Part shown: piece by piece, positions 24,401 to 36,655 of the stretch
Numbering within the stretch: the stretch's first letter is position 1
How the letters are laid out: each line of letters opens with the position of its first letter
Source: Bugula neritina
Taxonomy: Eukaryota; Bryozoa; Gymnolaemata; Cheilostomatida; Bugulidae
NCBI GenBank assembly: GCA_964035545.1
Contig: OZ037768.1
Location: 17,233,875-17,293,874 of the forward strand
Length of the DNA stretch: 60,000 nt
Direction: 5' to 3'
Notes under the pieces: generated by a model
Database searches by the model: none
What the model saw: only the letters and a program-made list of their open reading frames with translations
Told to the model about the DNA's origin: nothing
Program-made: the position numbers and the translations under genes

Positions 24401-27400
24401 TGAAAACAATTTGTTGCAAATTTGAAAGTTAATGAAAGGTATTTTTTGTGCTTCCTCCATTTTTGCAACATTTTTGAAAATTCTTTACAACTCACTGCAA
24501 CATAACTTTTTAACAAATTGTCAAAGGATAGAAAGCAGAAAAGAATAATAATGGTCTATTTAAATACTGAAGAAAACACCTAATATATATTCCCCAATTA
24601 GTTAGGGGAGTAAGAAGTAGTATGCCTAAGCATAGTCAGTAGCTCAAGCAGCAAAACTTGGGGAAGTAATTATTTTCTACTGAGCTAGAACAAGATATGC
24701 TGATTCAATGCACACTTATTGTAATTAGACAGGAGATATACAATGAGCTTCCATGGTGCCCCTACGATGAATTTGTGGTTGTGGTTTACACGAACCTATG
24801 GCAGTGGTTTCATTTGATGCAACTGTTTCCAAAATTTCAATGAAAAATCCATTTGGAAAAGTAGCAATAAGCTAGAATCTGGTGAACTTACATAGTGACA
24901 CCGAGAGCAAAGAACCTCTCGTAATCCTGGCGAGATGAATAGTTTGGAATCATCATACCGTTAGTTATGACGACTCTAGGAGCTGATGGTTGACTCGGGA
25001 ACAAACCACTGGGGTGGCCGGAGTACATGACCAGAGTCTGATTCTCAGTCATCTCACTCAGGTAGTTCATTACTAGCCAGAACTATAAACACCATTACAA
25101 GCTGGTGAAATACTAGATATCTTGAATGTGAACTATGCTATAAACTGTAACAATCAATGCTCTGACAGAAAAAAACAGCAGAAGGAGTTTTAAACATTAA
25201 ATTACCAAGCATTTTAAGGCAGACTAATACTCTTCTTTCCTGTTTAAAGTAGATATGGGAGTGAAGGACTCACTACATCACAATGCTATGCCAATAGTAA
25301 AATATCTGTTTATCATAATTGAAGCAACTTACATAAAAAATACAAAATATTCAACTCAATTAAAGACAAGACTACAAGACTTTATATAAAATAGTTCTAC
25401 CCGCATAAAATTCTAGTAAGGTATAAAAAATAGTATAGGGCTCTAAATAGTTGTACATTGGAAACTGTAGCATGCTAATCTTTTAAAGACAACCACAGCT
25501 CTTTAGTGACTACCAGTAAAGATGCTTATTTGTTGTGAGTAGTTAGAGATACTGTTCATACCTGAGCCCAGTTGCCCAGGACCTGCCCATTGCCACCGTA
25601 TGTTACCAACTCGTGAGGGAACTGGGCTACTTTGTGGTCCAAGTTATTCATGATCATCAGCATTATAGCTGCAGCCTGTGTACACTTGGCAGGGTAAAGG
25701 TGTATAGGGTAAGCCCTGGGCACAAGATACAACTGATGACAAAGTAGCAATAATCATGCATATGATAAATTTGTAATTATATGAGTTTTTGGAATACAAG
25801 ACAAGCATGGTTTTTAGGATTTTAGCTTAAAACGGCGCAGGTAATAATGGCACAATTGGAAAAGTAGGCAAAAATGGCACACTGATGGTAAATTTGGCCA
25901 AACCTTTACACTCAAACCTAAGCCCCCAACCTCCACCTCAAACCCAATATAAAAAATGTGCCATTTTTACCAGACACCTGCTTTTAGTGATGCCATTAGC
26001 CAAAATATCATGATATTTTGATGATTGCGATTATTTGAAAGTAAATTATACAACTTTCGGAAAAAAATATGAGTCAACTCACTTCATCTGAATATGTGAG
26101 GGTAAAAACCGATACATATAAATGTGGCCATATAGCTTCAGCTCCTGAGCAAACTCAGCCGCCAGTTCTTTGTGGACATCCTTTGGGAAGTATCGCAAGG
26201 CATTTTTCACAGCTAGCTAAAATGAATTATCAACAAATAACTTCAATTATACAACAATTCTGTTTGAGTATACTGCTGAAAAACAATACTTGAACAAAAG
26301 GCAATAATTATCAATTGTCTTTGGGTAAATCTTTGGAATTGTTATATAAGTGATCAACTACAATAAAAACTTGCATATTAACATGGAGTGAATTTTGGTT
26401 ACATAAGTTACATGTGCCCAAACCACACATTGCATACAAATCTTCTTCCAGGAAACATAACCAGAATGAAGCACAATGACTTATATTTATACGAAGCAAT
26501 GAATTAAAACAGCTTTATCACTATAAATCACACATTACTGCAAAAATTGATATTGTTGAATAAAATACAAACAATTTGATTGAGTAGTACTATTAGTAAA
26601 TGGAAATGAAAACAGAAAATGTGAGGTTAGGAGAGGAGTTTCACCGATACAGATCTTGAATAGCAGACAACTAGTAACCGATCACCAAGGAGTAGCTAAT
26701 GCAAGGTTATATTATACTTACTAACTGCAGGACTATATTATACTTACTAACTGCAGGACTATATTATACTTACTAACTGCAGGGTTATATTACACGTACT
26801 AACTGCAGGGTTATATTATACTTACTAACTGCAGGGCTATATTACACTTACTAACTGCAGGGTTATATTATACTTACTAACTACAGGGCTATATTATACT
26901 TACTAACTGCAGGGCTATATTATACTTACTAACTGCAGAGTTATATTATACTTACTAACTGCAGGGCTATATTATACTTACTAACTGCAGGGTTATATTA
27001 TACTTACTAACTACAGGGCTATATTATACTTACTAACTGCAGGGCTATATTATACTTACTAACTGCAGAGTTATATTATACTTACTAACTGCAGGGCTAT
27101 ATTATACTTACTAACTGCAGGGCTATATTATACTTACTAACTGCAGGGTTATATTATACTTACTAACTGCAGGGTTATATTATACTTACTAACTGCAGGG
27201 CTATATTATACTTACTAACTGCAGGGTTATATTGTACTTACTAACTGCAGGGCTATATTATACTTACTAACTGCAGGGTTATATTATACTTACTAACTGC
27301 AGGGCTATATTATACTTACTAACTGCAGGGCTATATTAGACTTACTAACTGCAGAGTTATATTAGACTTACTAACTGCAGGGCTATATTATACTTACTAA

Positions 27401-27752
27401 CTGCAGGGTTATATTATACTTACCAACTGCAGGACTATATTATACTTACTAACTGCATGGTTATATTATACTTACTAACTGCAGGGCTATATTATACTTA
27501 CTAACTGCAGGGCTATATTATACTTACTAACTGCAGGGTTATATTATACTTACTAACTGCAGGGTTATATTATACTTACTAACTGCAGGGCTATATTATA
27601 CTTACTTTGCAGTCTTGCTCAGAGAGAACTGGTGTACGGACTGGTGCATGGGGGAGACTTTCATCTCTCTTCTCAACTTTTGGCGGCAAAGGACTGAGAG
27701 GAATACCACTGCATAGTCTTACAAGTTGAGCTTTAATATCCCCTTCAGACAT
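12453..27752 (-). CDS. UROC1: Urocanate hydratase (urocanase), complete 15-exon gene
   Basis: Encodes a 686-aa urocanase, which hydrates urocanate to imidazolone propionate in cytosolic histidine catabolism using NAD+ as catalytic cofactor. Exons (minus): 27752-27606, 26216-26083, 25715-25562, 25082-24892, 19083-19017, 18608-18465, 17922-17790, 17300-17105, 16237-16140, 15973-15779, 15443-15373, 14702-14604, 13924-13825, 13454-13273, 12602-12453. All junctions are in phase and GT-AG. Landmarks: LYGHIYMYRF, VTYGGNGQVLGNWAQ, MYSGHPSGLFPS, SYCYIGPQGIVHGT, SSGLGGMSGAQ (NAD binding), GSDQTSCHNPF, YPSYVQHIMGD, FGPFRWVCTSCDE, LSRDHHDVSGTDSPFRETSN, WVALHNGGGCGWGEVINGG. Its length is close to mammalian UROC1 (676 aa, from memory). 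Intron 4 (19084-24891) contains two secreted-peptide genes on plus. Introns 1 and 11 begin with tandem arrays right at the donor. Confidence 0.97.
15147..15372. repeat. 16-bp minisatellite abutting UROC1 exon 11 donor
   Basis: About 14 units of roughly GTTGCTATACAGTAAT. The array ends one base from the last base of UROC1 exon 11 (15373), so the donor itself (GTAGGTACAGTACTGTATAG on minus) is the first array unit. ORFs here are repeat artefacts. Confidence 0.85.
16811..16990 (-). mobile_element. tRNA-derived SINE, copy 2 (UROC1 intron 8)
   Basis: On minus it has CATGGTCTAGGGGTAAAAG (A-box region), CATGGGTTTAATCCCC (B-box region) and the shared body GGTGATGTTAGGAAGAGCAT. It lies between UROC1 exons 8 and 9, in the same orientation as the gene. 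Confidence 0.8.
18728..18910 (+). mobile_element. tRNA-derived SINE, copy 3 (UROC1 intron 5)
   Basis: The best-preserved head: GCTAGGGGTTAGAACGCTGG, then a canonical B box in GGGTTCGATCCCCAG, then the body CATTGGTGATGTTAGGAAGA. It sits between UROC1 exons 5 and 6 in antisense orientation. The first few bases of the head appear missing. Confidence 0.85.
19190..19386 (+). promoter_or_regulatory. Duplicated upstream region of peptide gene A
   Basis: This 5' flank, including GGAAAATTACTCCCATATAA and the stretch up to the ATG, recurs almost unchanged at about 21539-21713 before peptide gene B, whereas sequence further upstream differs. A CTACAG|GCACT acceptor-like site lies in it, so part may be 5' UTR. 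Promoter role is inferred from position. Confidence 0.45.
19387..20550 (+). CDS. Secreted cysteine-loop protein A (novel family, 78 aa)
   Basis: Three exons, 19387-19478, 20117-20227 and 20517-20550, with GT-AG introns in phase 2. Residues 1-19 are a clear signal peptide (MKLFTLCLSLLLVVMYSEA). The mature part contains the motif SCHPDSxxYxxVxC twice (C-x11-C, each loop split by an intron after HPDSx). Between them is an extra two-cysteine segment, LGCDPNVPGC, absent from gene B. It ends VKCGFGK, with AATAAA at 20644-20649. The protein is probably secreted and disulfide-bonded. I do not recognise the family; peptide hormone, antimicrobial and structural roles are all open. It lies antisense within UROC1 intron 4 and has a paralogue 1.2 kb downstream with nearly identical first and last exons. 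Confidence 0.85.
21540..21713 (+). promoter_or_regulatory. Duplicated upstream region of peptide gene B
   Basis: Near-identical copy of the flank of peptide gene A (about 19213-19386). The homology continues through exon 1 and into intron 1, marking the left part of the duplicated unit. Confidence 0.45.
21714..23846 (+). CDS. Secreted cysteine-loop repeat protein B (novel family, 130 aa)
   Basis: Five exons: 21714-21805, 22212-22298, 22679-22768, 23463-23552 and 23813-23846. All junctions are phase 2 and GT-AG. The signal peptide is identical to that of A. Four loops of pattern C-H-P-D-S-x2-[YF]-[ND]-x-[VTA]-K-C-G are joined by 16-17-residue Pro/Lys/Ser linkers (GIPTSKPAAGKPDNSYS and variants). 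Exons 3 and 4 are exactly 90 nt and symmetric (2-2), so each adds a 30-aa unit without changing frame; exon 2 is 87 nt. Each intron falls inside a cysteine loop, directly after HPDSx. The C-terminus is VKCGFGK, as in A, and AATAAA is at 23940-23945. Likely secreted and disulfide-looped; the function is unknown. It differs from A by having three internal units in place of one. Confidence 0.88.
21928..22092. mobile_element. TAGGTGCAGTAAT-family MITE, copy b (peptide B intron 1)
   Basis: Starts TAGGTACAGTAATAGAGAAA. The right end, complemented, begins AGGAGCAGTAGTGGAGAAAT, so the termini are inverted repeats. It shares its body with the copies at 7108, 24218, 39160, 42383 and 51815. Peptide gene A lacks it at the same place, so the insertion may postdate the duplication. 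Confidence 0.75.
22299..22376 (+). repeat. GTAAGTGTAG-type short repeat at peptide B exon 2 donor
   Basis: The donor GTAAGTGTAG of exon 2 recurs, intact or as GTAGGTG, about five times in the first 80 bases of the intron, with spacing of roughly 17 bases. Confidence 0.6.
23247..23286. repeat. Hairpin, 15-bp perfect arms
   Basis: AGTTTGAAGTTGGGT and its exact reverse complement ACCCAACTTCAAACT are separated by about 11 bases. It lies in peptide gene B intron 3. No function is assigned. Confidence 0.8.
24218..24379. mobile_element. TAGGTGCAGTAAT-family MITE, copy c
   Basis: The clearest copy. The left end is TAGGTGCAGTAATAGAGAAA and the complemented right end is TAGAAGTAGTAGTGAAGAAA. About 160 bp, non-coding, just downstream of peptide gene B and still within UROC1 intron 4. 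Confidence 0.8.
25838..25970. mobile_element. GGTAAAAATGGCAC-family MITE, copy 1 (UROC1 intron 2)
   Basis: Left part GCGCAGGTAATAATGGCACA with a further GCAAAAATGGCACACTGATG. The right end, complemented, is CTGGTAAAAATGGCACATTT. The centre is C/A-rich (CAAACCTAAGCCCCCAACC), complementary in style to the G-rich core of the copy at 46500-46801. Confidence 0.7.
26705..27605. repeat. 27-bp tandem array derived from the UROC1 exon 1 splice donor
   Basis: About 33 copies of a 27-bp unit. On the UROC1 sense strand each reads CTGCAGTTAGTAAGTATAAT followed by ATARCC. The real exon 1 border reads CTGCAAA|GTAAGTATAATATAG, so each unit contains a copy of the donor (GTAAGTATAATATA) and of the exon end (CTGCA). 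The array starts at the real donor and fills the first 900 bases of intron 1. Units vary mainly as AGGGTT, AGGGCT, AGGACT and AGAGTT on plus. Reading past exon 1 meets an in-frame TAG at once, so use of a downstream copy would truncate the protein. Confidence 0.95.
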
Positions 27753-27759
27753 TTTATTA

Positions 27760-28489
27760 TGCGGTCTTTCAACAGTAAACTACTATAATATAGTAGTTTA
27801 CTATTATAATATATATTATAACATGACGCAATACTATGCTTAGGCATACAATTTATTATTTGTGAATTATAGTTATACTACAATTATACCAATAGTCACA
27901 AAAATACTTAGTATTATTGTTAAGAAGCAATTATGCAACCCTATTGCTAATACAATTCACAATTGACAAATATCTTCGAGTAGATCACTGTAGAAATGGT
28001 TTTTCATACTTTCAGTTTTTCTGCACACTACATGCTTTTTTAAAATTTATATAGTTTTACTGGAAGAAATCAGATTGCGCACTTTATCCAGGCATTTACT
28101 AGTAAGTAATAATAACCAAAACATAAACATTGCAAAGTGTTCAACAAAACATCACAGAAAAAAGTTTATTAACAGACAGCTAGCTTTTAATTTTGTGAAA
28201 GAAGGCAATTTATACGTTTTACCTACAAATGTTGGACCACTGCTTGCAACAATGACAACTGACCTCACCTAACCACACAGCTGCAATCTAACCTCAGACA
28301 ACTAACTTGACAAAAACTATAGACCACATATTGACAACTGACTCTATTTCTCAAGACTCTCCATGAAAAACATTAAGCACTACAAAACCTTATTTTAATT
28401 CAGCTTAGAAAGGTGATGGCAGTTATGATCATCATGGGAACAAAACATGAAACAACGTACAATACACGTCACAAAACAGCCTCACAGGT
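27760..28489. other. UROC1 upstream region, no other gene seen
   Basis: Expected to contain the UROC1 promoter. A palindromic stretch (TATAATATAGTAGTTTACTA, then TTATAATATATTATAA) lies at about 27783-27820. No family-like ORF. Confidence 0.45.
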
Positions 28490-28990
28490 AAGGTGAAAAA
28501 CCCGACCTAGCTACACAACCAGTACAATGTGTACACTCTGATATGCCTCTGATCTCGAGGACCTATAACACTAAATGCTAAAGGTGGACCAAGCTACATC
28601 ATGAACTTCATAGATGCACAATATCAGTATGCTGCTTTCCTATAACATCTGTTACAATGATGGATGATTTTAATAGTTATTACTACACCGGAAAAAAGTA
28701 ATCTCAGATGCATCAGCAAAAGAAACTTTGAAGAAGATTCACAATGACACCGACAGGCAATACCTTAGATAGCCATCTTCGACCATACTACTTGAGAGGT
28801 TTTCCACTCGCCCTATCAAAACAGCCAATCAAAGAGGACATGACATGATACCTCTTCAAAAACTTGCCAAATCTTTTAGTTTCTGCAGCTTTGCTATCAA
28901 TAAAGCTAAATACTTGTAAACCCAGAGCTATTACAGGCATACTCAAACTACAGTTTATGAGTTATTTACAGGCACTATACCTGACATCAG
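28490..28990 (+). mobile_element. Degenerate LTR-retrotransposon integrase remnant (copia-like)
   Basis: Around 28560-28640 one frame reads GPITLNAKGGPSYIMNFIDA, which resembles the start of the copia-type integrase core (GPI...GG..Y...FID). A second piece further on (IHNDTDRQYLR, about 28736-28770) fits the H/D..R.E.L region. Stops and frameshifts break the frame, and no LTRs or other domains are visible. Assignment rests on short motif similarity only. Confidence 0.4.
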
Positions 28991-29187
28991 AAAGAGTCAC
29001 AATTTTGAATCACATTACACTACTCTGAAGGAACTAAGCCGAAGCTCAGTACACACAGCTAGCTTTTCATTTTGAGTGAGTGTGACACCCAAATCCAAAT
29101 ACTGGGCTTGTTAAGGAATCATTATGTTAATGTTTTTTTTGATACATTCTAGTTCTTGGCTACATATAAAATTATAACATTAACATA

Positions 29188-29228
29188 GCATAAATATATA
29201 CTTAATGATTAAGTATATATTTATGCTA
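29188..29228. repeat. Near-perfect palindrome, 18-bp arms
   Basis: AGCATAAATATATACTTA and its reverse complement flank a 5-base loop. The flanking bases (AACAT / AATGTT) extend the symmetry imperfectly. Confidence 0.85.
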
Positions 29229-29429
29229 ATGTTTATACATGATTTAAACTGTATAACTATATCAATATAACTAACAAATAACTTGGTCTATATAAATATT
29301 GAATATCAGTATCACTTTTATAATTATGATAATCATAATGATTACCATACGCATAGGCATAGCCAATAGCCAATAGGCCTATGCTTAGCCCTATGATATA
29401 TCAATAAGAATATTAATATCAGCCGTTTT

Positions 29430-29545
29430 GGTCTTAGTATTACTATTAGTATTACAGTAATAGTAATACTATTAGTATTAGTATTACTATTAGTATTAGT
29501 ATTAGATAATTAGTATTACTATTACTATCAGCATCAGTTACGGTA
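29430..29545. repeat. ATTAGT / TAGTATTAC short tandem tract
   Basis: Irregular runs of TAGTATTAC, ATTAGT and their complements. Low-complexity, non-coding. Confidence 0.8.
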
Positions 29546-30733
29546 TCATCATTATGATTATTATATTAATATTATTATCATAAATATAAATAAAATTAAA
29601 TATAATTTAAATTAAAATTTAATACATTAATGATTAATCATTTAATGATTATATTTATAATTATTAAATTTCAATTTAATATTAATATTATCATTATCAT
29701 TATTGAATCGTATTGTCATTCAAATTGTGTTTACTTTTACAGTTTTAGGCTTTAGCACAAACGCATAATGATAATCCTCATAATAATGAGTACTACTAAC
29801 CAAACTAAGCAGTGATTGTAAGAGCCAACTTTACATAATAATTATAATACGATCAGTCAAAAAACACGCTTTATGCAACCAACCAATTGCAAAGGATTGA
29901 TAGCTCAGAACGGGCTCCAATAATAAATCATTAAAATATATACAACCAATCACTACTGTGAACTCAGACAAGCAACGTGCGCAGTCAGCAATAAATGGAC
30001 TCGCCTATCAGCGATCCAGCCAATAAAAGATCAGCTCTTACTTTGATGGAAGCAGGTACTTGCCCACTTTTTACAATAACAGTGATTGTATAATTATATG
30101 GAATCATAACAAGTATTTGTGCCTTTAAAAATAAAAAATAAGCTCAAACAATGCACCCAAATAGCGGTGTTTCTTTTTCAATTTTTTGCGACTTGCAAGG
30201 AGATTCTATTTCCAATTTCATTGGGTATCAATGTGTTTATCGTTATGCATTATAATTTACTAATTTAAATTATTATTATTTTTAATTTCAAATTCATTTA
30301 ATTTTAACATTCTGATTCCGATTCTGATAGTGATTCTCAGGCTGGGAATCAGTCTCATACCCATATTTTGTTTAATTTAGTAATTGTAGTTGTACTCATA
30401 CTCATGATCATAATGATAATCATAATCACAATGATGTTGATACTTGGTTTTTTGCAATAACTATAACTATAAGTTAGTATAACTATAAGTGTTTCTGGTT
30501 ATTAACTCAAACTGTGGTTATCATAAGCACTGTTGTAATAGATATTGTAGTGAACTTTGGTTTGTTATCAAAATAGATTAAGCAGTCTGCGTGCCTTTTA
30601 CTATATTGACCAAATAAAGGTCTTCTTGAATATTCTTGATATAATGCCTTTATTCTATTTAGATGCGTCTTGGTTGAGCTCCAGTGGTCGACTGGCTTAG
30701 CATTGAAAACTCTCCCAGTTATATACTAACAAA

Positions 30734-30902
30734 ATTTCCCGCCACTTTGGGTGTCCAAAACTCGGACCGAAATTCGGAGTTCCGCTGGCCGAAGTCAGAA
30801 AGGGTCTGCTCGAAATCGTACAGACCCTTCCGAAATCGTACCCTCGGGCTCCGATTTCGGTCGAGTTTCGACAAAAATTATTTACAAAAAGTAGCGGGGA
30901 AC
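30734..30902. mobile_element. GC-rich MITE-like element with inverted ends
   Basis: The ends TTCCCGCCACTTT and, complemented, TTCCCCGCTACTTT are inverted repeats. Inside, CTCGGACCGAAATTCGGAG pairs with CTCCGATTTCGGTCGAG. GC content is far above the flanks. The 88-aa ORF across it is a by-product of the inverted repeat. Confidence 0.7.
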
Positions 30903-32078
30903 ATAACTCAACAAAAACTATTACAGTATTTTATAAACAAAAGAAAATAGGAAGGGCAATTCACAATCATTACGCTAAGAGCTTAGCTATAATTACAACA
31001 TTTAACAGCATTTAGAAAGTTACGCCAAGTTAGTTATAATATAATTACTAGAGTGTTAAAATCTATGACAATATTGTATTCACTGTAGTAATGGCTGCTT
31101 TGGTGCGATCCCAATCTACTATTACATCTATTCAACGTTTTTATTCAACCAATATTACCTAAATAGTCACAATTATTAGAGTATATTTGTTAATTAATAT
31201 TATTATTATAATTATTCCAGTCACCCATACAAGACTGCGACCGTATAGGTGTGAAATTTGTTAATTTTCATTGCTCTAAATTTAAACTGATTAATACATT
31301 TAAATAAATAAGTTAGCAATAAGCAAGTTAGAGTAATTTAGTTTTTTTTACCAAATTCCTTTGCCAGATATTTTAATATCTTAGATATTTTAGATAGTTT
31401 GTTTTTACTCTAAAGCTTTATTAATATTGTAACATCTATCAACATATTTTAGAAATTGTTTTATTACACTTTACTTTAAGATGGTCATTTTATGGTTTTC
31501 TACAAATATTTTAAATTGTGCTTATTCTAATAGATTTTATTGTAAATTATGTGTGAGTATTTTAGTAATAATTACAAACACTGCCTATCTAAATCTAAAA
31601 CTTGCAAGTAAGTTATAATTGCTTACTGTGATAAGAGCCAATCTCAAATTTTGCTTGATTTTTTCAATTGTTTGTAACTCAATTTAAGATTGACTTTTCT
31701 TGACAATAACTTGATGTGATGAGCGAGTATGTTTGTTAAAGAAATTCTAACATCTATAGATTTATTTGTATTGATTCGTAGACATTGCTTATGTTATGGT
31801 ATAAGTAAAGCAAAACTGCAGAGTTAGCTCTCACAACTTTATATTATTGAAAAGTAGCGCACCCTTACAACACATCATTAATATACATACATACTTGAAT
31901 AGTACATATTTTATTAGTTTTACTTTTATTTATCAAAGACACTTTTTTGCATTGCATATACAATGATGTCAACTTTTAATAACTTGAATAGATGAATATA
32001 ATATATTCGGTTTAAGTTTTAGTTTATATGAAGTTTACAATAGTTTCTTGTTATTTTTAGAAGTAATATTTCTCCACC
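30903..32078. other. DECR1 upstream region
   Basis: AT-rich, with no ORF of note. TTTTTAG at 32054-32060 could be an acceptor for a 5' UTR intron of DECR1. Confidence 0.4.
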
Positions 32079-35874
<3,796 letters not shown>

Positions 35875-36469
35875 TCAGTTTATCTCCATGACTACGGCAT
35901 ATTGACATTGTTGCTACTATCTTTAACAGAGTCTATGTGTATAATGTGTATAAACTATGATTAAATCAGTGATTACTTACAACTTACATATATAGTATAA
36001 TTACATTGGTCTATGACGTTGAGACTTTTACCTAAGCTGTTGCGGCCTATAGCTGGAAAGTTACACTGCTGAGCTCTTTACCCTGGTTTTATTTGATACA
36101 GCTACTAATCATATTTCTGCTGGTCTCTTAGATCTCAATAAATGTCTGAAATAGCAAGATGTAGTTTTTGAGTTACAATTTTTGCATGAATCAACATCTG
36201 AAATAAGACCCTGAAATGAAATCTAATAATCCAGTGCAAAGTAAAAGTCACCTCTGTGTCTTGTAATGTTGATTTTAAATCTTGAAATTTGTATTATTAT
36301 AATAAATGATGCTAGATAGAATATTTCAAGTATTGGTAGTTTTTTAAAAATCTTTCACCTGGTGAGAACCATTTACAAAAAAGCAATTTTGTTTTCAGAA
36401 AAAAAACATTGTAAATTTCTGTAAGTTGAAATTTCTGTAAGCTTTCAACACGACATTTAATTCAAGATT

Positions 36470-36655
36470 AGGATGGATAGTGGTTACCATAGAGTTAGAT
36501 GGAGGGTGGTTACTAAGATGGTGGGTGGTTACTAGGATGGAGGGTGGTTACTAAGATGGTGGGTGGTTACTAGGATGGAGAGTGGTTACTAAGATGGTGG
36601 GTGGTTACTAAGATGGTGGGTGGTTGCTATTTACTAGGATGGAGGGTAGCTGCTA
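36470..36655. repeat. About 20-bp minisatellite GGTGGTTACTAAGATGGTGG
   Basis: Around eight imperfect units of GGTGGTTACTAAGATGGT, alternating with a variant ending AGGATGGAGG. It reaches into the last few codons and the stop codon of the minus-strand sulfotransferase gene (stop at 36636-36634). Confidence 0.85.

Larger units (their letters stand above)
28991..30733. other. Intergenic, simple-sequence rich
   Basis: AT-rich spacer. It contains a hairpin (29188-29228) and an ATTAGT-type tract (about 29430-29545). No gene seen. Confidence 0.5.

Noticed and set aside
26705-27605. CRISPR-like repeat array
   Set aside because: Units are directly contiguous without spacers, in an animal intron; it is a minisatellite.
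30684-30950. 88-aa ORF
   Set aside because: It spans a GC-rich inverted-repeat element, and both strands are open for that reason.
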